Notes under the pieces: model-generated
What the model was told of the DNA's origin: nothing
The model's input: only the letters and a program-made list of their open reading frames with translations
The model's database searches: none
Shown here: piece after piece, positions 16,965-26,658 of the stretch
Numbering within the stretch: position 1 is the first letter of the stretch
How the letters are laid out: the number at the start of each line of letters is the position of its first letter
From: an uncultured Pirellulaceae bacterium
GTDB taxonomy: Bacteria; Planctomycetota; Planctomycetia; Pirellulales; Pirellulaceae
DNA length: 64,000 nt
NCBI GenBank assembly: GCA_937944405.1
Contig: CALDYR010000002.1
Location: 33,116 to 97,115, forward strand
Direction: 5' to 3'
Program-made: the position numbers and the translations under genes

Positions 16965-19952
16965 ATGTTGCTACGACGACTCTTTCAAATAACCTGCGCC
17001 GTGTTCTGGGCATTGACGTGTTGCCTCTCATTCACTCACGCGCAGCCAGCCCAAACACCAGATGCTGATGCCGAAAGCCGGTTTCTGTCCAACACGCGGC
17101 AGATCACCTTCGAAGGCCTGCGGGCAGGCGAAGGGTACTTTGGATCGGGGGCTCAGGGCAGCACCAAAATGGTTTTTCAAAGTGAGCGGCGGGCAGACAA
17201 CCCATTCTTTCAAATTTACACCCTCGATTTTGAAACCGGCGACACGTCACGGATTTCGCCCGGTCACGGGAAAACCACCTGTGCGTGGCTGCACCCCGAT
17301 GGAAATCGCGTGCTCTACGCATCGACTCAGTTTGATCCTGAAGCACGACAAAAACAAATCGACGAACTCGCGTTTCGCGAATCGGGACAAACACGCCGAT
17401 ACGCTTGGGACTATGATCCGGCGTACGAATTGGTGGCCTACGACCAAACTTCCAAGACCTACCAGCGGCTTACCGAAGCCAAGGGCTATGACGCCGAAGC
17501 GTCCTATTCCCCCAATGGGAAACTGATCGCGTTCGCGTCCAACCGCGCCGCCTATACCACGACGCTTTCTGAAGCCGATCAAAAACTATTTGAAACCGAC
17601 CCTTCGTCCATGATGGATCTGTATGTAATGAACGCCGACGGTAGCGACATACGGCAGCTGACCGACGAACCCGGCTACGATGGCGGTCCGTTTTTCTCCC
17701 CCGACGGGCAACGGATTTGCTGGCGCCGGTTTTCCAAAGACGGACTGTTGGCTGAAATCTATACGATGAACATTGACGGAACCGATCCCCAACAACTGAC
17801 CAAGATGAACGTAATGAGCTGGGCTCCGTTTTATCATCCCAGCGGGGATTATTTGGTGTTCACCACCAACAAACATGGCTTCAGCAATTTCGAATTGTAT
17901 ATCGTCGCCGCCAACCCCAACGCGGTTTCCGCACCGGTCCGCATCACAACAACCGAGGGGTTTGACGGGCTGGCCAGTTTTACGCCGGACGGAAAAAAAC
18001 TGACTTGGACGTCAAACCGCAATGCCCAAAAACAGTCTCAGATCTTTTTAGCCGACTGGAATCACGAACTGGCCAAACAAGCCTTGCGCATCCAAACCGC
18101 AGCAGCCGGACAAACCGAAGCATCCGACCAAGCCACCACTCAGGGAGTCGCTGCGGCGCAGATGGGCAGCAGCGACTTCGAAGCCGCCGATATCGCACGG
18201 CACGTTGACTACCTGTGCCGCCAAGAGCTTGGCGGTCGCATGACCGGAAGCCCTGGCGAACGCCAAGCAACCGCTTACGTGGCGGCGTACCTCAGCCATC
18301 TCGGGTGCCAACCTTTGGCCGGCGAAAACTACTTTCAACCTTTTGACTTCCCCCAAGGCGCCAAACTTCTTCCTGGAAACGCGTTGGCCTGGGAAATCGG
18401 ATCGGCGACACCACAAACCGTCGCGGCTGAAGATTTTCGCCCATTGACATTCTCCGCCAACACCACCGTCGACAACGCGCAGGTTGTTTTTGCGGGCTAC
18501 GGAATCGTTGCACCCAAAACCGACAAATTCGATGAATACGATTCTTATGTACATTTAGACGTCAAAGACAAATGGGCTTTGGTGTTCCGTTTCGTGCCAG
18601 AAGATGTTGCGCCCCAACTGCGGCAGCATCTCAAGTTCTACTCGGGTTTACGAAAGAAACTTTTTCATGCTCGACAAAATGGAGCAATCGGGTTGATCGT
18701 GGTCAGCGGTCCGACATCCCAAGTACGCAACCAATTGGTACCCCTGCGAAATGATTTTGCCCCCTCAGGGGCCAGCATTGCCGCGATCAGTGTCAAAGAC
18801 AATGTCGTGCAACAGTGGTTAGCAGCCAATGGGAAGCAATTAGAAGATTTACAAAAGCGGTTCGATAACGGAGAACCCGCGATGGGCTTCGACCTCAAAG
18901 GGGTCAAGGTTTCGGCTAACGTCGCGGTCAAACAGACCACCGGTCGCGGTCGCAACGTCGTCGCGCGCCTGCAATTGGGCAACACGCCATCGGCCGAAGT
19001 CATCGTTGTGGGCGCTCACATCGACCACTTGGGCAAAGGATCTGCATCCTCTTTAGCCACCGAAAACCAACAAGGAAAAATTCACGTCGGTGCCGACGAT
19101 AACGCGTCTGGCGTGGCTGCGATGCTGGAAATCGCCGAATACCTATCGCATCTCAAATCGATTGGAAAAACCGACACGTTTAAGCGCGATATCGTTTTCG
19201 CGGCATGGTCGGGAGAAGAACTGGGGCTGCACGGTTCGAAGCATTTCACCGATACGTTGCTCAAGGCAAACGAAACCTCAAAACCGCAGCCGTCTCTCAA
19301 CGTCGCCGCGGCGTTGAACATGGACATGGTGGGGCGCCTGGAAGACAAGCTGATCTTGCAAGGCATCGGCAGCAGCCCAACCTGGGCTCCGATCATTGAA
19401 CGTAAAAACATCGTCGTGGGATTACCGCTGACGTTGTCCGACGACACCGATCTGCCGACCGACGCAACCTCTTTTTACCAATCAGGGGTTCCAATCCTGT
19501 CGGCGTTCACGGGATCTCATACGGACTATCACACCCCTCAAGATACGCCTGAGAAACTGAACTATCCCGATGCGGCCCGAATTGCCAAACTGATGGGGCT
19601 GGTGACCGCAGAAATATCCAAAGCCGACACCAAACCAGAATACCTCCGCCAAGCGTCCAAACCCAAAAAATCCGTACGTGGTGGAGTACGTGCCTACTTG
19701 GGTACGATCCCAAGTTACGGCGATGACGTGGTGGGCGTGAAATTATCTGGAACCACTGCAGGGGCCCCAGCCGATGTTGCGGGGGTGAAAGGAGGCGACA
19801 TTATTGTGGAACTGGCGGGACAAAATATTGAAAACATCTACGACTACACAACTGCGATCGACGGATTAAAAATCGGTCAAGAAACTACGATTACTGTGAC
19901 CCGGGGGCAACAGCGTTTAGAAATGAAGATCACCCCAAAATCGCGTCAATAA
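16965..19952 (+). CDS. Secreted PD40-PA-M28 metallopeptidase with PDZ domain
   Basis: The protein is 995 residues from the ATG at 16965 (a TTG at 16920 is less likely because the signal peptide begins at the ATG). After the signal peptide comes a TolB-like six-bladed propeller with PD40 repeats (ASYSPNGKLIAFASN, GPFFSPDGQRICWRR, ASFTPDGKKLTWTSN) to about residue 375. A PA-like insert follows, then the M28 aminopeptidase: GAHIDHLG (about 683), GADDNASG (about 708), WSGEELGLHGS (EE about 748), and a late H in SHTDYHTPQD. A PDZ domain closes the protein (about 900-995). It probably trims peptides outside the cytoplasm; the propeller may bind substrate. Confidence 0.9.
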   Translation: MLLRRLFQITCAVFWALTCCLSFTHAQPAQTPDADAESRFLSNTRQITFEGLRAGEGYFGSGAQGSTKMVFQSERRADNPFFQIYTLDFETGDTSRISPGHGKTTCAWLHPDGNRVLYASTQFDPEARQKQIDELAFRESGQTRRYAWDYDPAYELVAYDQTSKTYQRLTEAKGYDAEASYSPNGKLIAFASNRAAYTTTLSEADQKLFETDPSSMMDLYVMNADGSDIRQLTDEPGYDGGPFFSPDGQRICWRRFSKDGLLAEIYTMNIDGTDPQQLTKMNVMSWAPFYHPSGDYLVFTTNKHGFSNFELYIVAANPNAVSAPVRITTTEGFDGLASFTPDGKKLTWTSNRNAQKQSQIFLADWNHELAKQALRIQTAAAGQTEASDQATTQGVAAAQMGSSDFEAADIARHVDYLCRQELGGRMTGSPGERQATAYVAAYLSHLGCQPLAGENYFQPFDFPQGAKLLPGNALAWEIGSATPQTVAAEDFRPLTFSANTTVDNAQVVFAGYGIVAPKTDKFDEYDSYVHLDVKDKWALVFRFVPEDVAPQLRQHLKFYSGLRKKLFHARQNGAIGLIVVSGPTSQVRNQLVPLRNDFAPSGASIAAISVKDNVVQQWLAANGKQLEDLQKRFDNGEPAMGFDLKGVKVSANVAVKQTTGRGRNVVARLQLGNTPSAEVIVVGAHIDHLGKGSASSLATENQQGKIHVGADDNASGVAAMLEIAEYLSHLKSIGKTDTFKRDIVFAAWSGEELGLHGSKHFTDTLLKANETSKPQPSLNVAAALNMDMVGRLEDKLILQGIGSSPTWAPIIERKNIVVGLPLTLSDDTDLPTDATSFYQSGVPILSAFTGSHTDYHTPQDTPEKLNYPDAARIAKLMGLVTAEISKADTKPEYLRQASKPKKSVRGGVRAYLGTIPSYGDDVVGVKLSGTTAGAPADVAGVKGGDIIVELAGQNIENIYDYTTAIDGLKIGQETTITVTRGQQRLEMKITPKSRQ

Positions 19953-19967
19953 AGGCAGAACAAGGAA

Positions 19968-20000
19968 CGTCGGCGCTAAATTTTAAATTCAGCGCCGACG
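19968..20000. terminator. Hairpin after the M28 gene, no T-run
   Basis: CGTCGGCGCT / AGCGCCGACG, a perfect 10-bp stem with a 13-nt A/T loop, 16 nt after the stop codon. It lacks a T-run, so it may end transcription weakly or protect the 3' end of the mRNA. Confidence 0.55.
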
Positions 20001-20044
20001 ATAAACTACCTACGATAAATATATCTCGCTTCCTTCACACTTGC

Positions 20045-21820
20045 ATGGATCGTGCGAAACCTATGGTTGATGAACACTCTGATTCCGATGATGCCGTCGC
20101 AAATTCACCCTTAAAGGAAGAAGCGCGGCTTGCTGAAGCACGAAGTGCTGAAACGCATTCGGAAGCTCCGGGACAGTCCCCCCCGGGTGAGTCGACGCCC
20201 CGCTCCGATGAGCCGACCGCATTGGCACCGCAACCGGTTGCGCGGTATTTTTCGTTTATATTTTTGCTGGGGGTGATCGGCCTTGTGGGGATGATCTTCT
20301 ACTGGGTGATGGCGCGGTTTTTGATTCCATTGTTTTTGGCGGCGTTGTTGGTTGTGATTTTTCGGCCGCTGCATCGCTGGATGCTGGAAAAAACCAAAGG
20401 GCGTCAAGCCATCGCTGCGATGTTGACGACGCTCTCGGTTCTGTTGGCTGTATTGGTGCCCATCGGGCTGTTGATTGTGATGGCCGCTGCCGAAGGCCGC
20501 GATGTGCTCAAACAATTCAATTCTGCAAAAATCCTCAGCGACATCCAAGACGCTCGCACAAAACTGCAACTCGACCTGCCTAACGCGCATCAGATACGCA
20601 ATATCGATGCGCGTTTTTTAACGCTACAAACCACTGCAATCGCCGATCGCAGCGACCTTGAATCGCAGAGTTCCAATTTATTTGAAATCGTCCGCGCCTC
20701 CGATAAAATCGCCGAAACACAGCATTACCAAGAACCGGAACCTGCGGATCCAACCCATGAAGAAGCGGTCCTTTCAAAAACCGTCGAACGAAAATGGCAA
20801 TGTTTCTATGCCAATCTGATTGAAACCAAAGAAATCCAAAAGCTTCTTTTGTCGAAAACGAATATCCGCGACGACACCAGCGCCCCCCCTCTCCGGAAAG
20901 ACAAAAATTCTGAAGGCGTCGAAGGCGATCAAGACACTCCAAGCGATCCGATTGAACAGTACAACTCGACCTTTCATGACTACCAAGAGATGATTCACGA
21001 AACGGCGCGTTCCTTTGATGCCTTCAAATATGATTTGTTGGGTGGACGGACTCGGGCCTTTGCGATCGAATTTCTCAACCCGACCGATGAAAAACTGCAA
21101 AGCTATGCGACCATCGGCGGTCAGTTTCTTAAGGATCAAGTCGTACGGTTCGGTGGTTTTGCCGGTTCGGTTTTGGGGAGTTTGTTTCTCGGCAGCGCGA
21201 TCATGGTGATCAGCCTGTACTTCTTTTTGCTCGACGGTCCAGCGATGCTGGAGTCCTTCAAAGGCCTATCGCCGTTGGACGACGCACATGAAGTGGCACT
21301 GGTTGAAGAATTTGCCAACGTCAGCCGCGCAGTCGTTGTCGCAACGCTTTTATCGGCGTTGGTACAAGGTATTTTGGCCGGCATTGGATTTTATTTCGCC
21401 AGTTTAGATTCGATTTTTCTGTTGACCCTGCTTTCAGCGGTGCTGGCGATGGTTCCCTTTGTTGGGGCGGCGGCGGTGTGGGTTCCTTGTTCCCTATACC
21501 TTTACTTTTTCGATAACGATCTGACCGCTGCGATCGCACTGGCAGTCTACGGAGTTGCAGTGATCTCGATGGCAGACAACTTTATTAAACCTTATGTCCT
21601 GCACGGGACTTCCAACCTCCATCCTCTGCTGGCGCTGTTGAGCGTGATTGGCGGAGTGACAGCATTGGGACCAATCGGCATTCTGATCGGCCCTATGGTC
21701 GTGGTGTTCTTGCAGACGTTGTTGAAAATACTACAACGTGAACTTTCGATCATGGACGGCGAAGCAACGGCCCTCCCTATACCATCGTCCAGCCTTCGTT
21801 TTGAAAACTCAATACGCTGA
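20045..21820 (+). CDS. AI-2E family transporter-like permease with enlarged soluble loop
   Basis: A 591-residue membrane protein of the PerM/AI-2E exporter (DUF20) family. A disordered acidic N-terminus (about 1-68) precedes transmembrane helices at about 69-100 and 120-150. A large hydrophilic region (about 158-375) follows, then a bundle of helices from about 375: FAGSVLGSLFLGSAIMVISLYFFLLDG, LLSALVQGILAGIGFYFA, LAMVPFVGAAAVWVP and GGVTALGPIGILIGP, typical for the family. The soluble region is roughly twice the usual size. The substrate is unknown; family names based on autoinducer-2 should not be taken literally. Confidence 0.85.
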   Translation: MDRAKPMVDEHSDSDDAVANSPLKEEARLAEARSAETHSEAPGQSPPGESTPRSDEPTALAPQPVARYFSFIFLLGVIGLVGMIFYWVMARFLIPLFLAALLVVIFRPLHRWMLEKTKGRQAIAAMLTTLSVLLAVLVPIGLLIVMAAAEGRDVLKQFNSAKILSDIQDARTKLQLDLPNAHQIRNIDARFLTLQTTAIADRSDLESQSSNLFEIVRASDKIAETQHYQEPEPADPTHEEAVLSKTVERKWQCFYANLIETKEIQKLLLSKTNIRDDTSAPPLRKDKNSEGVEGDQDTPSDPIEQYNSTFHDYQEMIHETARSFDAFKYDLLGGRTRAFAIEFLNPTDEKLQSYATIGGQFLKDQVVRFGGFAGSVLGSLFLGSAIMVISLYFFLLDGPAMLESFKGLSPLDDAHEVALVEEFANVSRAVVVATLLSALVQGILAGIGFYFASLDSIFLLTLLSAVLAMVPFVGAAAVWVPCSLYLYFFDNDLTAAIALAVYGVAVISMADNFIKPYVLHGTSNLHPLLALLSVIGGVTALGPIGILIGPMVVVFLQTLLKILQRELSIMDGEATALPIPSSSLRFENSIR

Positions 21821-21982
21821 CAAACAGGGGAGCGCAGGAGAATTTTCTGCTTGATTTCATGACCTCTGGAGACTCACGGTCCACCAGCTTGGGCTGGGAA
21901 CTTCAGATTTGAATTCCCCTTAACGCTTTCGATTTTCGTTCGGCGTGATGGCGACGTTTAATGGTCGCGCGTTCAGTAGCCG

Positions 21983-22015
21983 GGACGGCGACTGGACAAT
22001 GTCCAGCCGCCGTCC
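21983..22015. repeat. 15-bp near-perfect hairpin
   Basis: GGACGGCGACTGGAC and GTCCAGCCGCCGTCC flank AAT; only one pair is a G-T wobble. It is 160 nt after the permease gene and has no T-run on either strand. It is either a strong terminator-like hairpin or a mobile REP-like repeat. The rest of 21821-22348 holds a tandem ATTCCTTAGG pair near 22136-22155 but no gene. Confidence 0.7.
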
Positions 22016-22348
22016 TCAGTTGATGCTAGCCGATCCTAACCCCTTGCCAATTCTAAAAACGCCCCCAAGAAAATAACAAAACCGCAACAAGCACTGTGCG
22101 GTGGAGAACGTTCTTTGCAATTTTTTTTGGGGGGATTCCTTAGGCAATTCCTTAGGTACAGGCAGCGGTTTTCACATGAAAAGACGGGCTAACGTTGTTG
22201 TAAAGGTCGGGATGTTTTCGTAATTCGGCAATCTCACTTGCCGAAAATTGGTTTGGCGAGTATCAACACTAAAATTTTATTGCATCTCGGAAAAGCTACG
22301 ATAAATTGAAGGGATGTGATCGTAGCAAGTATTATTAGCGAGGATAGG

Positions 22349-22699
22349 ATGAACACTTCAATACCGCCGATTCCTGAAAGCCAGAAAAGTCAAAAAGATG
22401 ACTTTGGCCTAGTGATTCTTCGCTGGGAAAGCCTTCGTGTTTTTTTTAATCTGTTCTTGGTGCTTGTTTGCCTTGTCTTTACAGCGGCAGTAGTACCCTC
22501 CAATTTCTCAGACCCCGAGTTTTGGATTTTTCTGTTCTTGGGGGCCGTGCTGACAAACTTACTTTTCCTCGTTGGCCCCGCACTTGATGGGTATTTGACT
22601 TGGTACGGTGTTTGGACAGCACCTCTTGCGATCCTGATGTTTGCCGCCGGGACAGTGCTCACCACGTATCTTGCGGTTAGCTGGATTGGCCGGTATTAG
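22349..22699 (+). CDS. Small membrane protein of unknown function
   Basis: 116 residues from the ATG at 22349, which has a good ribosome site (GAGGATAGG just upstream); a GTG at 22316 is in frame but poorer. A short Ser/Lys/Asp-rich N-terminus is followed by three hydrophobic helices: VFFNLFLVLVCLVFTAAVV, FWIFLFLGAVLTNLLFLVG, and TAPLAILMFAAGTVLTTYLAV. No conserved motif is recognised. It is convergent with the pseudouridine synthase gene, 125 bp away. It is probably real because codon use and the ribosome site look normal, but it could be a lineage orphan. Confidence 0.55.
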   Translation: MNTSIPPIPESQKSQKDDFGLVILRWESLRVFFNLFLVLVCLVFTAAVVPSNFSDPEFWIFLFLGAVLTNLLFLVGPALDGYLTWYGVWTAPLAILMFAAGTVLTTYLAVSWIGRY

Positions 22700-22824
22700 G
22701 GCCGCGATGCAGCCAACAAAACAAGTTGGGCAATTTGGGCCGCCGACGAGCGTTCTCTGGCTGCAAGATCAAGGCTATGCCATTATTCGTGCTGCCTCTT
22801 CCACCATTTTTCTTTGGAGTGATT

Positions 22825-23775
22825 TTAGGGGGCCGCTGAAGGAGATTCATCTTCTTCGATGGGTTGCGGTCGGAAGCGTTTGAGGGCCTGCGGAATCGGT
22901 GTTTTGAATTCCATTTTTTCACCGCTTTGCGGGTGCGTGAATTCTAAATAGTGGCCGTGAATCGCCATCCGTTTTTTCTTCCAATTGCGGTGGCGAGATT
23001 TTTTCTTGCCATAGCGCGGATCGGCAAGGATCGGATGCCCGGCGTCGGCAAGATGGACTCGCATTTGATGGCGTCGCGCCGTTTTCAACGTCAACTCAAC
23101 GACCGTCGTGTCCAACTTCGTCATGATGACGCGGTAATCGGTGACTGCGTGTTGGCCGTCCTTGGGGGTGTACACATTGTACTGGTCAAGATTCGACGCC
23201 ATCGCCAAATAAGATTCCCACGTGCCACTTTCGGGTTCCAAAATCCCATTGACGATCGCGGTAAATTTTCTCACCGGTGCGTTGTCAGCAAATTGCGCCT
23301 GCAGCAGTTCAGCACCAACATTTGATTTCGCGAAAACTAAAAGACCGCTGATCTCGCGGTCTAAACGATGGACCACGAAACACTCACGCCCGGATCGTGA
23401 ATGATTGAGATAGAGTTTCAATCGGTCAAACAGAGTGTTGCCGATCGACTTTTGCGTCGGTAAGCTCAACACGCCAGCTTTTTTGTTGACGACGATTACC
23501 CACGAATCTTCGAAAACGACTTCGAAGGTACGATCGGTCCAAGCTTTCTTCTTCTCCTGGTAGCCAGATTTAGGATCGAAATCGACCTGAACGATATCGC
23601 CTTGGGCGACACGGAAGAAGGTGTCCAGACAGATTTTCCCGTTGACACGCACGCACTTGTTTTGAAACAGCCGGTCGACCTGACTGCGCGGCAGACCGGT
23701 GACATCACGCACGATGTGATCCGTGCGACCGATTTGTTCAGAAGCGACGGTGACGGTATGGGTTTCTTTAGGCAT
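22825..23775 (-). CDS. RluA-family pseudouridine synthase
   Basis: Isomerises uridine to pseudouridine in rRNA or tRNA. The 316-residue protein (from the ATG at 23775) has an N-terminal S4-like RNA-binding region (LPRSQVDRLFQNKCVRVNG) and the catalytic motif HRLDREISGLLVFAKS with the nucleophile Asp near residue 139. The family blocks RRHQMRVHLADAGHPI and DPRYG follow. The target base is unknown. It directly follows the inositol-monophosphatase-like gene. A TTG at 23790 would overlap that gene by 4 nt, and translational coupling is likely either way. Confidence 0.92.
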   Translation of the reverse strand: MPKETHTVTVASEQIGRTDHIVRDVTGLPRSQVDRLFQNKCVRVNGKICLDTFFRVAQGDIVQVDFDPKSGYQEKKKAWTDRTFEVVFEDSWVIVVNKKAGVLSLPTQKSIGNTLFDRLKLYLNHSRSGRECFVVHRLDREISGLLVFAKSNVGAELLQAQFADNAPVRKFTAIVNGILEPESGTWESYLAMASNLDQYNVYTPKDGQHAVTDYRVIMTKLDTTVVELTLKTARRHQMRVHLADAGHPILADPRYGKKKSRHRNWKKKRMAIHGHYLEFTHPQSGEKMEFKTPIPQALKRFRPQPIEEDESPSAAP

Positions 23776-23786
23776 CGCGGTTGATG

Positions 23787-24614
23787 TCAATTCTGGGGTT
23801 TGTATTTCGAAACGATGCTCAACAGTTCATCATGCAACAGGCCGTTAGAAGCCAACACAGAGGATCTTGCCAAAGGCAAAACATCTCCACCACACGTGGT
23901 GACGGTGCCGCCGGATTCTTCGACGAACAATCGTCCTGCGGCAAAGTCCCACGGCGATAGAGTGTACTCGAAAAATCCCCCAAACCGTCCTGTTCCGACG
24001 TGAATAAGGTCTAAAGCTGCCGTACCGAACCGGCGGACGCCCTGAACGTCACGGGCAAACAGGGATTCTATCGCCGCTAATGTGGCTTGCATTATTTCCC
24101 CACGGTCGTAATAGAAACCGACGCCAATCATCGTCTGGTTAAGGCTCACTGCGTTGTTGAGCCGGGAGAGTTTGCCATTCCAGAACGCCCCCTGCCCTCG
24201 TGCGGCGATATACTCGTCACCGGTAATGACATTTCGCACCAGCCCGAATTCCGCCACACCGCCTGCGTAATAAGCAATCGAAATCGCAAAATGAGCAATT
24301 CCATGGGCGAAATTGTTCGTCCCGTCCAGCGGATCGATCACCCAAAGATGCGGGGCATCAATCAGAAACGACTGGTCCACGCCGTCAACATTTTCTTCGG
24401 CCAAAAATTGATGATTCGGAAACACGGATTTGATCACCGAAATGATAGCCCGTTCGGCCTCCACATCGGCCGCCGTCACAAGCCCTTGCGATTGGCCTGC
24501 GGACGTCTTTTCGGTAGCGGTCACGCCGGCGAGGTCACCGAAGTAGCGTTTGATAATTTCCGCTGCGGCATCCGCAGCTTTCCGGGCAACCGATGCGATG
24601 TCGGATTTAATCAA
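23787..24614 (-). CDS. Inositol-1-monophosphatase family protein (SuhB-like)
   Basis: A Mg2+-dependent phosphatase of sugar or inositol phosphates, 275 residues. Motif A is in LAEENVDG (the metal Glu pair), WVIDPLDGTNNFAHGI is the DPxDGT motif, and SPWDFAAGRLFVEESGG is the C-terminal motif B with the WD pair. The start is a TTG 15 nt after the upstream stop; no better in-frame ATG exists near the family start, so the TTG is accepted. It is the middle gene of a three-gene minus-strand unit. Confidence 0.9.
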   Translation of the reverse strand: MIKSDIASVARKAADAAAEIIKRYFGDLAGVTATEKTSAGQSQGLVTAADVEAERAIISVIKSVFPNHQFLAEENVDGVDQSFLIDAPHLWVIDPLDGTNNFAHGIAHFAISIAYYAGGVAEFGLVRNVITGDEYIAARGQGAFWNGKLSRLNNAVSLNQTMIGVGFYYDRGEIMQATLAAIESLFARDVQGVRRFGTAALDLIHVGTGRFGGFFEYTLSPWDFAAGRLFVEESGGTVTTCGGDVLPLARSSVLASNGLLHDELLSIVSKYKPQN

Positions 24615-24629
24615 TGGACTGGTTCTTTC

Positions 24630-24995
24630 TTAGCGTTTGTTCATCGCGTCTATGATTTCAGGTAGAGGGAACTCAAGGATCGAGGTGTCTTGCATCTTGC
24701 GAATCTCGGAAAGTCGTCGGTAGCCTCGGGTGACTAATGTTTCGCGCTGCTGCACATATTGCTGATCAAGGTTCGATTTTGAAAATTCTCCCTCAACAAT
24801 CACCGGTTCAAAATCTTCAGCGACGATGAATTGGGCCAACGCTGGATTACAGCGAATGTGTCTCTCGGGAGTCGAATGAAGTAGTTCGGGGTCGACGATT
24901 CCGATGACGTAGCGCAAATAGAGGTCGCTGGCCGTGACGTTGGCGACATCTTCACCGCAGACACTGCACAGATAACCTTCGTCACACTTGGCCAT
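24630..24995 (-). CDS. Conserved-looking hypothetical with CxxC
   Basis: A 121-residue cytoplasmic protein. It has CDEGYLCSVCGEDV at residues 4-17, giving a CxxC pair and a nearby Cys that could be half of a zinc site, then a helical region with LRYVIGIVDPELLHSTPERHIRCNP and an Arg-rich helix TLVTRGYRRLSEIRKMQD. I do not recognise the family, but the size and HIRCNP segment resemble small planctomycete proteins. It lies 15 nt upstream of the inositol-monophosphatase-like gene, so it leads the operon. Confidence 0.65.
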   Translation of the reverse strand: MAKCDEGYLCSVCGEDVANVTASDLYLRYVIGIVDPELLHSTPERHIRCNPALAQFIVAEDFEPVIVEGEFSKSNLDQQYVQQRETLVTRGYRRLSEIRKMQDTSILEFPLPEIIDAMNKR

Positions 24996-25150
24996 GATCG
25001 TCCTTTTTTTATGGGGTCATCAGGGAGTTTCGCAGCGGGGAACTTCGCAGCTCCAAACCGGCCTAGCGTTTGTTAGCCCCTATCAATCCGTTGGAATTCT
25101 GTCGAGTCCCACAACGAATTCCAAGTTTGCCGCTAAAACCAGGAAAGAGC

Positions 25151-25942
25151 TCATCTTAAATTCAGCACGTCGTACATGTCATAGATGCCCGGAGGCTGCT
25201 GGACGACGAAGTGAGCGGCCGCCAAAGCACCGCTGGCGTAGCAATCTCGATTGGACGCCGCAACCCGCAGTTCAATCGTTTCGCCTAACATTCCAAATAC
25301 GATCGTGTGTTCGCCCGGGTTGTCCCCGGTACGAACCGCGTGGTAGCCGATTTCATCGTGAGGACGTGCACCCACCATCCCCGAGCGGCCGTGACGGTGA
25401 TTGGAAATACCCATCGCAGCGGCGGCAATGTTGCCAAATTTCAAAGCCGTTCCACTGGGCGCGTCGGCTTTGAAACGGTGGTGACGTTCAATGATTTCGA
25501 CATCAACACCGCTGGCGTGAGCTTTAAGGGCAGCGCCTGCAATTTCGGTCAGCTTCATCGTCAGATTCACCGCCATGCTCATGCTGGGGGCCCACACGAT
25601 CGGAATCTCCGACGACGCGTCACGTAGCAACTGCTCCTCCGCCACCTCCAATCCCGTTGTCGCCATCACCAAGGGTACGCGATGAGCGTGACAGAACTTA
25701 ATCGCCTTTAGCGCCCCGGCGACCGTCGAAAAATCGATAACGGCCTCGCACTGAGGGTAATCGGCAGTAATGGGAAGATTCAATTCGCCCGCCCCGGCGA
25801 TGATTCCAGCGTCTTGGCCGATGGCCGGATGGTCAGAAGCGTCCACCGCAGCGACCAACTGGAACGATTTATCCTGAGAGGCGAGATCGATGAGCCGTTG
25901 CCCCATGCGACCGGCGGCTCCGTTGATGGCTAACTTAATCAT
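25151..25942 (-). CDS. dapB: 4-hydroxy-tetrahydrodipicolinate reductase
   Basis: An NAD(P)H-dependent reductase of the diaminopimelate/lysine pathway, supplying peptidoglycan cross-link precursors. The 263-residue protein has the Rossmann motif INGAAGRMGQRL, the DFST box (VIDFSTVAGAL), and the substrate motif ERHHRFKADAPSGTAL with catalytic His and Lys. The usual NMSVGVN segment is replaced by SMSMAVNLTMKL, a mild divergence. The C-terminus has the expected RVAASNRDCYASGAL. Diaminopimelate synthesis matters because planctomycetes do have peptidoglycan. No other dap gene is adjacent. Confidence 0.95.
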   Translation of the reverse strand: MIKLAINGAAGRMGQRLIDLASQDKSFQLVAAVDASDHPAIGQDAGIIAGAGELNLPITADYPQCEAVIDFSTVAGALKAIKFCHAHRVPLVMATTGLEVAEEQLLRDASSEIPIVWAPSMSMAVNLTMKLTEIAGAALKAHASGVDVEIIERHHRFKADAPSGTALKFGNIAAAAMGISNHRHGRSGMVGARPHDEIGYHAVRTGDNPGEHTIVFGMLGETIELRVAASNRDCYASGALAAAHFVVQQPPGIYDMYDVLNLR

Positions 25943-26658
25943 GTTTGCAAAGGTTGAGTTACTGGCTTCTTACTGGCGGAGAGCGTAACATCGTAAGCCA
26001 GTTGGCTTTCCTTCGGAAGGCACCCCGCCGGGGGTAACTTCGAAATCTGCACTCCCCCCCCCGCAGCAGTAGCGTGTCTACATTTGTCCCAACCACGGGC
26101 ATTGGATTCGGTGGCAACTGATAGGCGATGCCGGTATCGCACCACCAGCCGCAAAACAAAGGTTCCCGGCCACTTCGTCACCTAAGTATCCTTTTGCGTT
26201 TTCCCAGCGTTTTGAACTGCGGGCCGGAAACAGAATCTCAACCAGCGTTTGGCTGGCCTTACAACGCCGGTTTGTCTGCCGTTAAACTCGCCGACAATCG
26301 TGCTAATCGGCTCGTTAGAACACAAATTTATTTTAATTATGAAACAACTGTTTCAGTTTCTGCGTAACAAAGACAATCAAGACGGAGTTTCATGTGGGGT
26401 TGTTTGCGACAACGGGCTCAGTGAAAATCGCCTAAATCCCGAACAAAAACAGCGCACCACGGCCGTAAGCCATTGTTCCACGCGCACTGGCCCCCAGACA
26501 GATCAGTGAAAATGCCGCGTGCGCAACGGTTTGACCTTTTAAAATACGGCTTTAGAATGCGGAGCAAAGTATAGCGGCTAAAATGCTCTACTAACGAGCG
26601 GGTTAGCTGACGGTAAACCACCGTTGTTATTATGCGGTAAATAGAAAAGAGGGCTGAG
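25943..26658. other. 716-bp intergenic region, nothing assigned
   Basis: Divergent gap between dapB and the DksA-like gene. It contains a C9 run near 26054, a CCTTCGGAAGG hairpin near 26009 and short open frames without family features. I see no RNA gene. Confidence 0.5.

Noticed and set aside
25939..26181. 80-codon minus-strand frame upstream of dapB
   Set aside because: Contains a homopolymer G9 run and no recognised motif; it could be a relic but cannot be supported.
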